From Hyphochytrium catenoides (lineage: Eukaryota; Sar; Hyphochytriomycetes; Hyphochytriales; Hyphochytriaceae): a stretch of 10,226 nt of DNA. Shown here piece by piece: positions 1 through 9,000 of this stretch (position 1 is the stretch's first letter; every line of letters starts with the position of its first letter). A model generated the notes under the pieces. The model was not told the DNA's origin, searched no databases, and saw nothing but the letters and a program-made list of their open reading frames with translations. The stretch covers positions 1 to 10,226 of the forward strand of contig FLMG01001615.1 in the NCBI GenBank assembly GCA_900088475.1. The letters are read 5' to 3'. A program made the position numbers and the translations under genes.

Positions 1-151
1 CCTCAGCTTGCGTCCCGCGTCTGGCGGCCCTTCGCCTGGGCGCCGCTGACGCCGTTCTTGCTTGTGGGTTCTCCCCACCGCCAGCAGCAGCTACTCCGCG
101 GCCTCGAGCTGCTGGCCGCCGTTGTCTGCTGCCTCTTCTGGTTTGCACCAT
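1..151 (-). CDS. Possible 5' end of a minus-strand gene, cut by the left edge (unrecognised)
   Basis: Reading the minus strand from an ATG at 151-149 gives 50 codons open to the window edge. The product starts MVQTRRGSRQ and is very rich in Arg, Ala and Gly, as in a disordered, possibly nuclear N-terminus. The start context is good (A at -3, G at +4). The stretch is much more GC-rich than the DNA to its right, and many codons begin with G or A, both of which favour coding. Against it, it is short, has no recognisable domain, and the plus strand is also open here in two frames, giving hydrophobic peptides. No function is assigned. If real, it is in tandem with the next minus-strand gene. Confidence 0.35.
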   Translation of the reverse strand, partial: MVQTRRGSRQRRPAARGRGVAAAGGGENPQARTASAAPRRRAARRGTQAE

Positions 152-482
152 CCTTCTCCTGCTATCTTTTCCACTTCTCGTCTCCTCCTCTCGCTCGTCC
201 GCTCCTTGCTAGGTCCGCTAGCCAGGCTTCCAGTTGCGAAAAACGAGAGGTAAAGCTCAAGCTACCATGTAGTAGTATTATATGGGTCAGATGTCTGAGA
301 CTTGTCTGGTGACGGGGAAATTACTAAGTGATATCAACAAGCTTATACGATACAGTACTTGGTATTGGAGAGCCTGAATGGTCCTGAGGCTCCCAGAGAC
401 TTGGGATGGATGGGTGAAGGCGTTGTTGGCTGGGTAGGGGAACGTAGTTCACCACAGTGAGAAGAGACAGAAAAGCCGGAGA
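152..482. other. Intergenic stretch with no supported gene
   Basis: I see no convincing exon here on either strand. On the minus strand it lies between the AATAAA at 488-483 and the possible start codon at 151, so it would hold the promoter and 5' UTR of the leftmost gene. The part at 152-210 is pyrimidine-rich on the plus strand. Confidence 0.4.
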
Positions 483-488
483 TTTATT
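483..488 (-). promoter_or_regulatory. Candidate polyadenylation signal AATAAA
   Basis: The plus strand reads TTTATT, so the minus strand reads AATAAA. It lies about 175 nt downstream of the TAG stop (666-664) of the minus-strand gene on its right, a reasonable distance for a 3' UTR. A six-base motif is weak evidence alone; its position relative to the reconstructed stop is what supports it. Confidence 0.35.
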
Positions 489-663
489 TCCTCAGCTTCC
501 GTGAGATGACGAATTTCGGATCCCAGGCAATCATTCTCAGTAAATATCGTGAGACCGAGCCGAGAGCCTACTAATTTCGTAAGAAGGTTACCTCCTCTCT
601 AGTGGCTCGACATTCCCACTACTTGGAGCCAGAGTTGGGTGAGATGGCCATGACACAAAATTT

Positions 664-1551
664 CTAGGGGCAAATGCAAGAGACAGAGTCAACACTAGAT
701 ATAGAAGCCGAACGTAGTGGCTCTTGTGCTCTAGTTTCGGGAGGCGTTGGCGTGAGAAAGGCAGGAGAGGAAAGAAATACGTCCTTTGATGTGTCTGTTA
801 CTCGTACGGACTCACTGCCATCTCGAGCCCCTTCCTTATGCAGCAGTCCGATGAGTATCCTTATACAAGTAACTGTTCGCCGTCCGGTGGGTGGAGCCGG
901 TAGTCCGAGTCATGCAATAAGCTGAGATGTCAAACCAGAAGATTTCGACAAGATCACCTGCTGGTTCGTCGAGAGCTGCTCTTAGGGATTGAGTATCCCA
1001 TGGAACTTCATCTCCTTCTGTGTTTATTATCACAACAGGTGGGCTCAGTTGTAGTTCTTGAGTGTTGGGTGGTACTCTCTGCAGCAGTAATGGTGGGGTT
1101 GTTAATAAAATAGGAGTGATGATCCTTATTACGTAGTGAGGTGTGCGGAGGGTGGTTACTTACTTTGTAGAGTTTGCGGACAAACTTGAGGTGATGTAGT
1201 AGGGTTCCTTCTAGTGTGACAGGAAGGTTGAAGAATGTTCCGCGTGTGGTGGCCGCGGCATTTTGCCACCCAGTCATGAAAAAAAGAGGGGTGCGTCTGT
1301 ATAGCTTCTCGAAGGTAGGATATGTAGGGTTGGAAATCGCTGTGAGAGATGGTCCGTTTTTGTTTGTCTAGAAAGGGTGTATCAGTAATAACTATGACAG
1401 CTCTTCTTCTGATTTCCGGGGACGGCTCGTCTACGGTACGGAAAATCTCAAGAGGTTTAGGATTCTGAAGTGTATTCCTCTTGAGCAGTTGGACCCTTCG
1501 CTTGTTGCTTTCGTCGCGGGCGGCTGTCGAGCTTGATGATGGTGATGGCAT
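664..1551 (-). CDS. Reconstructed four-exon gene, product unrecognised (about 205 aa)
   Basis: The exons on the minus strand are 1551-1440, 1339-1164, 1078-958 and 872-664. Introns are 100, 85 and 85 nt, with donors GTACCG, GTAAGT and GTGATC and acceptors ending CACAG, TGCAG and AACAG. Phases 1, 0 and 1 fit at every join, and each join escapes a stop in the unspliced frame. Intron sizes match those of the cystinosin gene nearby. The start ATG has A at -3. The product begins with a Ser-rich segment (MPSPSSSSTAARDE), then a basic stretch (NKRRVQLLKR). The folded-looking middle contains NPTYPTFEKLYRRTPLFF, then FFNLPVTLEG and VVIINTEGDEVPWD, and the C-terminus is Pro/Ser-rich. No transmembrane segment or signal peptide is evident. 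I do not recognise the family. The last exon is least certain, because CCCCTAG at the proposed stop could instead be an acceptor to a further small exon. Confidence 0.55.
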
Positions 1552-1686
1552 TGTGGTTGGTATTTCACCTCCTCCTCCTTCTTCTTCTCCCGTTAATATT
1601 ACTGAGGAGATCAACTATGAATCTTCCTTCACTAATGATGGTGAGTGTGGAGGCGGTCGAGCGGAGGTCGAGACCAAGGCGTTATA

Positions 1687-1793
1687 GCTTCTCTTCTTCT
1701 CTTCTCTTCTTCTTCTTCTTCCTCTTCTTCAGCTTCTCCTTCTTCTTCTTCTCCTTCTTTCTTCATCTTCTTCTTCTACTGCTTCTTACTTAT
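1687..1793. repeat. CTT/CT-rich polypyrimidine tract (GAA-rich on the minus strand)
   Basis: This is an imperfect run of TTC/CTT units with some CT, pyrimidine on the plus strand. It lies upstream of the minus-strand gene starting at 1551, and also upstream of the stretch with plus-strand coding signal from about 1926. A shorter purine-rich stretch (1865-1893) follows on the plus strand. The open frames across it encode only Ser, Phe and Leu runs and are not genes. Confidence 0.8.
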
Positions 1794-1925
1794 AGTAAGG
1801 TTAGTAGTAGCTATCATCCCTATCAATTCTTATAAAATGATTTCTTTTCTTCATCAAACAAAATAAAGAGGAAGAAAGAGAAGAGAAGAGGAAACGTTGT
1901 ACACTAGAAGAGAGGCTTGGTTGCA

Positions 1926-2800
1926 ATGGTAGTATGCAGATACTCTAAGTGTGTGTTAGACTCTTTTTTGGAACAGCATTGGTGCTCCAAAGCCAAGGCT
2001 GGTGGCGCAAAGTCGTCCACCACGTGCCAGAAGACCCCCGGCGCGCGCCACCTTTCTTATCCAAAGCTCCATAAGCTGGATAGAAACTCCAACAAAACAC
2101 AATATCGAGTATAGAAGATGTTGATCCTATAACTCTTTTATGGTTCATAGTTCCATCCAGAGCATTCAATTTCTTCGCTGCTGCTAGCATTCAGTGAAGC
2201 TGTATCAGATGCACTCCTTATAAACCCCTTGTGGCTCCAATGGAGGATAATAGAACATAAAAACTAGTTCTTTCTACAGCTATGATGGGGGTGGCTGTTA
2301 TACCAAACACGACTCCCTATCATCGCAGCTCCTCCAAGCTGGTTCTTTTGAATAGCAGGGACAAAACCTGGCATTAGGGGCAATCTCTTGGCCAGCATCA
2401 GCAGGGCATTCTGACCCTGCAGATGAACGGAAACATGACAGTACATGAGGAGATTATCAGTGTAATACGTGCTTAGCAAAGACGAACCTGGTGCCTACGC
2501 TTCAGCTATGGAGGATTGGGGCGAGAAGAAGAGTCTTCTTTACGGTCAAAGTTATAGGAAAAAGTGTTGCCGCGGGCCTTCTAACTAGGTGGCTCTCTTC
2601 GCCTTTCGCCTTCCCCTCTTCCTCGTTCGATTATAATCCACCAGCTACGTTTCAGTGGCTACCGTGCTTTTCTCTTGCTGTTCTGACGATATCCTAATAC
2701 CTGACATACAATAGTAGTACATCTTCATCTCCAGCCTGAGATCAGTCTCGAGTGGAAGATGAGGAAAGCTCTCTTCCTTGTCACGGAAAGATTATGAGGA
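1926..2800 (+). CDS. Unresolved plus-strand coding segments, possible upstream exons or a decayed gene
   Basis: Several short plus-strand frames look protein-like but do not join into one clean model. An ATG at 1926 opens 62 codons, with a possible GTATAG donor at 2109. A good acceptor (TTTCTACAG, ending 2279) precedes a frame beginning YDGGGCYTKHD. The stretch 2466-2563 encodes SKDEPGAYASAMEDWGEKK and could splice over 81 nt to a 19-nt exon (2645-2663). That could in turn splice over 71 nt, past a CCTAATAC branch-like site, to 2735-2794. A TGA at 2795 and a phase mismatch stop me joining this to the exon at 2894. The minus strand is also open in places (for example 2479-2264). Either I have missed splice sites or the gene is damaged. 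No family is recognised. Confidence 0.22.
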
Positions 2801-2893
2801 TGTACTTTATTGAGGAAGATTGACAGTGCTAACAACCGTCATCGCCAGCTGCTACATAAACTCAATAAGAAGTGACTTCAATGCAATAAGCAG

Positions 2894-3417
2894 TCTGCAC
2901 TAAGAAAGGCTTTGACTGCACATTCCATTGCATCCTCATGAAGTGTGAAAAAGTGAATGGGGTTGGCACTACAGCAGAAACGTTGGTGCTCGAGGAGCCG
3001 AGAGGAAGACTAACCAAAAGACTCAGAGACGGAATCAATGATGAGGGGATGATTGGACCTAGCATTTGGCCGTATCTCTTGTTAGCGATGTTAATGGACA
3101 AATGTTTATGCCATCGTCCAGCAGGGCAAGCTGATTCCTGCGACATATCTCCTTTGAACGCCTGGGTATTGCCGCACAGGAGAAAGAGAGTCGTAACACT
3201 TCTTATAACTCTCTTCTTGTCAATACTATCATAGTCCTTAGCTCGCGACATCCTGTCTACAGGTGGTGAGGAGCAGCGGAAGGTTGAAATGCCAGCTTTT
3301 GAGGAGCGCATGCCACCTCTATCGAGAAGCGCCACGGAGAGGAGCAGGAAGATGGCAGGAAAGGAACTGAGCCTCACGGCGGTTAGGTGGAGACGCCGCT
3401 TAAGTCAACCACTATAA
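2894..3417 (+). CDS. Candidate last two exons of a plus-strand gene, product unrecognised
   Basis: The exon at 2894-3165 (acceptor TAAGCAG) carries a frame reading KKGFDCTFHCILMKCEKV, then VLEEPRGRLTKRLRDG. It would splice in phase 0 from a GTATTG donor at 3166 to an acceptor ATCATAG ending at 3234, a 69-nt intron. The last exon, 3235-3417, reads SLARDILSTGGEEQRKVE and ends in basic residues (RWRRRLSQPL) and TAA at 3415-3417. Codons show the G-first bias typical of coding DNA, strongest in the last exon. Its stop lies 15 bases from the stop of cystinosin on the opposite strand, so the genes would be convergent with overlapping 3' UTRs. The upstream part is unresolved. An overlapping minus-strand frame of 171 codons is the alternative; it lacks an ATG at its start. 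Confidence 0.42.
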
Positions 3418-3432
3418 GAAGGCCCATCGCGC

Positions 3433-4514
3433 CTAGAGTTTGGTAGGAAGAAGAGGCTCTCTGACGTCCGAAGGCGTCCTATAAAGAATATAGTGCTGAA
3501 CCATAAAGATGACGTCAAAGAACATCCCGATATTTCCCAGTAGGAGCTTGACCGGATTGCCAGTTACCGCAGACCAGTCATGCTTTACACCCGCGTCCAA
3601 TAAGAGTTGAGTGACCGAGAGAATGCCTCCTGTGAAGTCCAACAGAACATTCCAAATGTTCCAACCCACTGTTGACTTGCGCTCATAGTTGAGATAAGCC
3701 TGAGGAATATACTTGATCAGCGTCACAAGAACCTTAACGTATGACACGAAGTAAAGCCAGTTCAGGTACGTGAGCCAGTCGGCTTGGCCCCAGTGAAAGT
3801 GCACGGCCAGTCCGAAGACCACAGCAAGCGACACCGCCCCAATCACGAAGCTTAAGCAAGCGTTAGAGAACCACTGCTGTCCACGCTCGTAGGTCAAGCA
3901 CTGCCATAAGGTTAGCAGGGTGATAGCCACTGCATGCAGACTAAAGAAAACATCATTCGGCTGCACAGCATTCCGATGCCCGTGGTGAGCTTTCTTATAC
4001 TCTTCCTGCGCCACAGGGTCCCAGTAAAAGGCGCAGTTGAAGAAGCTATACGCCACAAACCCGAGAAGGTTGTACCTGGGTCACCATAGAGGTAAAAGAG
4101 TCAGGGAAAGGCAAGGAAGGGACGATAGGTGGACAGGGCATCCCCAATAGAAAGTTAGCGTACTCACAGCTCAAAGTCAAAGGAAAGCCCAACGACGCTG
4201 CAGCGTTTCCAGTTTAGATAAACCTGAGGGTAGAAGCTGATGCTCCATGCCATGAAGTAGATCCATCCTGCAAGTGGCAGTGTCATAAACAACAAGAAGA
4301 TATGATGTCAGCCGGTCGCGAAAGCTCCACCCCTCGTAAGCAAATAACCCGTACCGATCGTGGAGGATAGATAGTTGTAGGGACGCGGGAGGCTATTCTG
4401 ATGAGCATAGATGCCTCCAAGTACGCACCCTACGACCACTACAGCTATGGCCCCGTAAGGAGGGTAGGTCAGGACCTTCTCCAACCGAAGGGCCAACCTA
4501 GACGCTGGTGGCAT
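3433..4514 (-). CDS. CTNS: Cystinosin, lysosomal/vacuolar cystine-H+ symporter, three exons, 300 aa
   Basis: The exons are 4514-4355, 4267-4168 and 4075-3433. Introns are 87 nt (GTACGG...TTGCAG) and 92 nt (GTGAGT...CCCAG), in phases 1 and 2. The spliced protein follows the cystinosin family through both PQ-loop repeats. The first contains [15 protein letters not shown] (Pro67-Gln68) and [16 protein letters not shown]. The second contains [16 protein letters not shown] (Pro211-Gln212) and [10 protein letters not shown]. The acidic residues in NDVFFSLHA (Asp128), LLDFTGG (Asp233) and the last helix FFDVIF (Asp274) are kept; their human counterparts are known to matter for transport. The family exports cystine from lysosomes with protons and has seven membrane helices. 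Human cystinosin has 367 residues; this one lacks the long glycosylated luminal N-terminus. Instead it has a short Ala/Val-rich hydrophobic segment at about residues 20-37. The human C-terminal GYDQL sorting motif is absent; the tail ends REPLLPTKL. The start codon is the first ATG of the exon and is less certain than the rest. Confidence 0.95.
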
Positions 4515-5200
4515 GATGCCAGCCGATGCTAAACTTTCAAATGTTGAAGCTTTTTTTAAGTGCCTGTCTTCCTACCAAGGACCCACCAGATAGCGCTAGT
4601 GCTGGAGAGCTCAGGAAGGCGAGTCCGGGAAGATAAGGGCTCGTTCTTATCACTGTGCTGACAGCAGCAGTAGCCTCGAAGCTTCACCTGTCCTTGGATT
4701 CTTTCTTCTTCATCATCATCGGCGATGTTCGAGAAAGCTCTTGTCTGACAGCTTCACACTTGGGAAGACACTCATCCCTGAGCTCGGGTTATTCTCTAAT
4801 TCGGGTTAACCCGGGACTGAATAGGCTCGGGTTAATGCTGCATGTAACTCCCTTTCTTGTTTCTTTCGAACCACACGATATTCAGTCCTTTCTCTTAGCG
4901 TCTGAATCCCCTAGGAGCCTCCTAGCGGGCTGGGGGATGAAGCTAAGGACACACCAGAAACTTACAATTCTGGGGAAAGTTTTGGCTGAACCGGTTCTGG
5001 TTGAAGCTGCCAAGGGTCAAAGGAGAGGTTGGGGAGGGAGATGACTAACAAACATTCAACAGTGGAAAGAGATGGACCCGGCGTATCTATGAGCGCTATG
5101 GGTATCAATATTTAGAAGACTTTCGAAAGGCGGTGTAGGTTTAGGATGCAGGTCAGAATCATGATGTGAAGGTTTTGCACTTTGATGGGGTGGAGGAGGA
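4515..5200. other. No supported gene; 5' flank of cystinosin
   Basis: An open plus-strand frame of 129 codons (4655-5044) shows no domain, no convincing start context and no splice logic, so I do not call it. The stretch should hold the promoter and 5' UTR of the minus-strand cystinosin gene. It contains a cluster of three TCGGGTTA copies at 4784-4834. Confidence 0.4.
4782..4835. repeat. Three copies of TCGGGTTA, one inside a 12-bp palindrome
   Basis: GCTCGGGTTA occurs at 4782-4791 and GCTCGGGTTAA at 4825-4835. TCGGGTTAA occurs at 4801-4809 and forms part of the perfect palindrome CGGGTTAACCCG (4802-4813). The cluster lies about 270-320 bp upstream of the cystinosin ATG. A cis-regulatory role is possible but is inference. 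Confidence 0.5.
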
Positions 5201-5314
5201 AAGGGGGAGAGAGAGAGAGAGACAGAGAGAGAGACAGAGAGACTGTGAGAGAGAGAGAGAGGGAGAGAGAGAAGGAGAGGGAGAGGGAGAGAGAGAAGGA
5301 GAGAGAGAGGGAGG

Positions 5315-5364
<50 letters not shown>

Positions 5365-5389
5365 GAGAGAAAGAGAAGTTGAGAGAGAC
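5201..5389. repeat. (GA)n polypurine microsatellite, about 190 bp
   Basis: A nearly uninterrupted run of GA with some GGGA and GACA units is purine on the plus strand and pyrimidine on the minus strand. Long open frames across it (Glu-Arg repeats on plus, Ser-Leu repeats on minus) are artefacts of the dinucleotide repeat. Such polypurine-polypyrimidine tracts can form triplex (H-) DNA. In this window the CT-rich strand is the sense strand inside introns, so a hidden minus-strand transcript is possible. Confidence 0.9.
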
Positions 5390-5853
5390 GTAGATGAAGA
5401 TAAAGAGGCAGATGGAGATGCAGATGGAAAGGGGAAACTTTGAGCAAGAGGGTGTCCTTCTTGGTCGGGAACAGACAAGAACGAAGCTCCGCGTACAGAG
5501 GGAACCATCGCATTTAAAGACATATCTGTCGGCACCACTTCCTGGCTAAGTGGACAGAGGGAGAGAGACAACAGGCGTCATTGAAGCTCGAGGCAGCTGG
5601 TCTCCTTCACTGCTATTGTCCGTTGCGCTGGCGCTACGCCGTTGCTGTGAGCTCTCGAAGGTCTTCAGGTCTGGCCTTTAGCATCTGTGGCAGTGGCTGG
5701 TAAAGAGCTTCCCAGGTGCTGCTGTCTTGCTGTTAATACAGTGTGACCGTCGACAGAGCAGGCGAGCAAACTCCTGCCCTGTAGAGGGACTCCTACTCTG
5801 CAGGTTGACGAGAGAATACATTGCAGTCGAAGTAGGACTCTCTCTTACTCTCT

Positions 5854-5897
<44 letters not shown>

Positions 5898-6020
5898 TTG
5901 TTCTCCGTGTTGCTATCAATTCTGCATCTCCCTACCACCCTCGGTCTCTCTATGACTCTTTATACCGCTCTATTCTCAAGCTTATCCCGTCACCCTCACC
6001 GCAGGACAGCTTAAGGCAAT
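5390..6020. other. Stretch without a resolved gene; probable promoter and 5' UTR of the EF-hand-like gene
   Basis: Between 5393 and 5720 both strands have short open frames that look protein-like. Examples are a plus-strand frame from an ATG near 5393 and, on the minus strand, a frame beginning at an acceptor-like pyrimidine tract before CTTAG (near 5548). No set of exons can be joined convincingly. From about 5720 the sequence leads into the start codon at 6021. It includes the (CT)n run at 5838-5894 and an in-frame TAA six bases before the ATG. Confidence 0.35.
5838..5894 (+). repeat. (CT)n microsatellite upstream of the EF-hand-like gene
   Basis: The tract contains an uninterrupted run of more than 15 CT units, pyrimidine on the coding strand, ending about 125 bp before the start ATG at 6021. 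It could lie in the promoter, the 5' UTR or a 5' UTR intron. It resembles the CT tracts in the introns of the same gene. Confidence 0.85.
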
Positions 6021-9000
6021 ATGAGCAGTGCCATAAGGAAGACAAAGGATAAGGCGGACAAACGAAGAGGAGAAGAGGAGATGGGAGGAGAGAGTCCAGT
6101 TGAGAGTGACGGCGAGACGGGCAAAGTGCATCATCATTATCATGAGAAGAAGCCGAAGATGAAGCATAAAGATGGGATGAAGGAGGAACCGAAAGAGAAA
6201 GAGAGAAGACAAGAGAGACAAGAGGAAGAAGACCTTCTCCCTTCCTACCAGGAAGCCAAAACTAAAGCCAAAGTTCGACCCTCTTCCCCTGGGGAGAGAG
6301 GAGAGAAAGGAAAGAGAGAGGCTTCATCTAGTCCCAGCAACAAAGGGAAGAAGATGGAAGAGCAGTCACGGGAGATGACGAAGACTAAAGATGCCCATAG
6401 CAGCGCTTCAGAGAAAGGAGAAGGCAAGAAAGGTCCGAAGAAGATGAGGAGGAGAGACTCCACTATGGGAATAACGATGATTCAGTCTTCTGAGGAAGGT
6501 GAAGACCTTCAGAGCGCGACTGAGGGAGAAAAGGAAGGCGCAGGCTTAGACGGGAAGAAGATGATTAGAAGGAGAGACTCCACGATGGGAACGTCAATGT
6601 TGAAGGTCAAAGAGGAAGGAAAGAGGAAGGAGAAAGAAGACTTGGAGGATAGACGGACACGCGTCGAAGAAGGGAAGGTGCGCAAGCAGGACAAAGGACC
6701 AGAAGAGAAGACGTCTCCCGCTAAAGGGGAAGAGCCCCCAAAGCCGCCTAGGAAACACTCGCGCTTAGATTCCTCCTTCGGTGCTGAGGGCCTGTTAAAA
6801 GCAGGCGGAAGGCTGGCATCGCCAAGGCCAAAAGATAACACCGAGTCTTCCCCTTCGTCTCCCTCATCTCCTACGCGTGGCGCTGTTAGGGGAGAAGGCA
6901 CATCCAACTCTCCTCAGGCATCCTCTGTCAACCAAGAGAATCACCCTCTGAAAGCTTCTCCTTCTAAAGAGCAGGAGAAGAAGAAGGAACAGACAAAGGA
7001 AGAAGGGAAAAGAACAGAGGAGAAGAACCCTCCGGCCATTGAAAGGCTGCAGCTTCCCACATCCCGCACCTCTTCTACTTCCTCTTCCACTCCGCGGCTC
7101 ACCCGCAGGAGCCACCTCCAGCTGTCGCCCCAGGAGGACTTCGCGCGAAGAGTTCAGGTTATTTGTGAGAGGAAGGGCCTAAACGGTGAGAATGGTCTTT
7201 TGCTGTCTCCACGTTGTGCAGTTGCCTTTCCGTTCTCAGTGCTTTGTGCCTCTTCTTCGGCTTCCGCTGCTGGCTGTACATCCATTCGTCGCTTCTCTCT
7301 CTGCTTCTCTTTCTCGCTCTCTGCTATTCTTATTCTTCGATTGGCCTTTCCTTCCCCACTCTCTCTCTCTCTCTCTTGCTTCAGACTTTCTTTCTATGTG
7401 CCTTCGTCTCCTTTTTCTCTCTCGCTCCTTGCGCTAGGTGTCTAGTTATCTCCGTTATCGTCTAAGAACTTGTCGTCTTTGCCCTGCTCTTCCATACTAT
7501 CAGAAGCGACATTCCACGAGTTGTTCATGGCTGATAACGGACAATACCTTCTATCAAAGGACCAGTTCCTCTCTGCCCTCACAGAGCTTGACATCTGGGA
7601 GCTAAATGAGGAAGTGGAGGTACCCTCTTTGTCTCTCCTTTCTCTTTCTCTCTCTCTCTCTCTCTCGTGTCCTAGGCATCTGTCACTTTCTTTGACTTGC
7701 TCCACGTCTCACTTTCTTCACAGACGCTAATGCGGGAAATGACTGACTCCGGAGGAAATGTCCGCGCGCGGGAATTCTTTAACCGTTTGAAGCTTTGGTT
7801 CTGGCCATCAGAGCCGCAGAAGCCAGCGTCTCAGCATGTTAGCGGAGCAGCTGTCACAGGGAAGAAAGGACAAGGAGTGGGAAAGCTGATGGAAGGCGCA
7901 AGCGCGGAGGTCTCAAAGACAGAGTTAGAGCAGCTTAAGAAAGAAATGAAGGTACATACACGTCTGGGTCTCTCTCTCCATCTCTTTCCGACGAACCTTT
8001 TCTTTCTGGCTTATGCCTGCCCCCGATTCCCTTAGGCCTTTCCCTTCTCTTTGTATCGCTACCCTTGTCTGCTCTAAACCTTCTCCCACCTCACTGTTTC
8101 TACTCTTTGTCAGCTCCTTCTGGAAGAGCAGCGACACCTGAAGGCCAGTCTGACGGCTGTGACGTCGCCTCTGGCGGCTGAGAAAAAAAGAGCTTTCTCT
8201 CCATCTTCTCCCGCAGACGAAAGCTCCAAAAGACACTCTCCTGCTCCTTCGAAACCCATAGCCGAGTACCTCCTGCCATTAGAGGAGAGAAGATTCAGAT
8301 GGGCCGTGAAAGAAGGAGGAAGGTACGAACATAGCCCCAGCCTTTTCTTGGTCCATTCCTGTCATAAAAACCTCAACTCCGTGTTCTAACGGCCTTCTTG
8401 CTCTCTCTCTCTCTCTCTCTCTCTCCGTGTCTCCTTCTCTGTCTCTCTCTCTTTGTCTCCTTCGTCTCTCTTTGTCTCTCTCCCTCTCTCTTCTCACAGA
8501 GAGGGATTGGAGCTGCTTCAGGTACGTCATTGACGCATCCACAGTTTGGCACAACGTGAGAGAAAGGGAAACTCACTTTTACCGATCTGCCGCTTTCTTC
8601 CTTTCTCCCAAACATTAGCGCTGGCTAAGCCGTCTGGACACGTCGGAGAAGAAACAAGGTCTTGTAGGGAATAATGCGCTCGTCCATGCACTGAAGGTAA
8701 GCGCCATCTTTTGCTCTCACTCTTTCTCTCTCTATCTCCCTCTCTTTCTCTCTAGCTGCTCCAAAAAGCTTTCTGTCCTTCTCCTTCTCTTCTCCTCTGC
8801 ACTCTCATCTCAGCTTCTCTTTTATTACGTTCTCTCCTTTACGTTTTGTCTCTTTCTTTCGCGCTCGGCGCAAATCTCCGCTCTTACTATCGTTATCTAT
8901 ATCTTCTCAATCGTACGTGCCCTCTCTTCCTTGTTCTCGTCCTACCTCGCTTGCCATACGTAATTCCTCTCTTTCTTCCCCTCAATCTCTCTCTCTCTCT

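Noticed and set aside
1156-1614. Unspliced minus-strand frame of 152 codons
   Set aside because: It begins at TTG just after a stop. The spliced model uses its first part and then another frame, with three consistent introns, and gives a more protein-like sequence.
2862-3377. Minus-strand frame of 171 codons with a signal-peptide-like start
   Set aside because: Its first codon is GTG with no ATG until 22 codons later, no family is recognised, and the plus strand shows better codon structure at 2894-3417. It cannot be fully excluded.
4655-5044. Plus-strand frame of 129 codons upstream of cystinosin
   Set aside because: No domain, no coding codon bias that I can see, and no link to other exons.
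5056-5571. Long minus-strand frames rich in Ser-Leu across the GA tract, with Glu-Arg frames on the plus strand
   Set aside because: Dinucleotide repeats stay open in all frames; the peptides are simple repeats with no domain.
7186-7445. Continuation of the 6021 frame to a stop at 7445 (474 codons)
   Set aside because: A good GTGAGA donor at 7186, the abrupt change to CT-rich Leu/Ser/Phe sequence, and the in-phase exon at 7504 show this is intron 1.
8279-8554. Minus-strand frames across the CT tracts of the EF-hand-like gene
   Set aside because: They are the complement of exons and introns already explained on the plus strand and encode Glu-Arg repeats.
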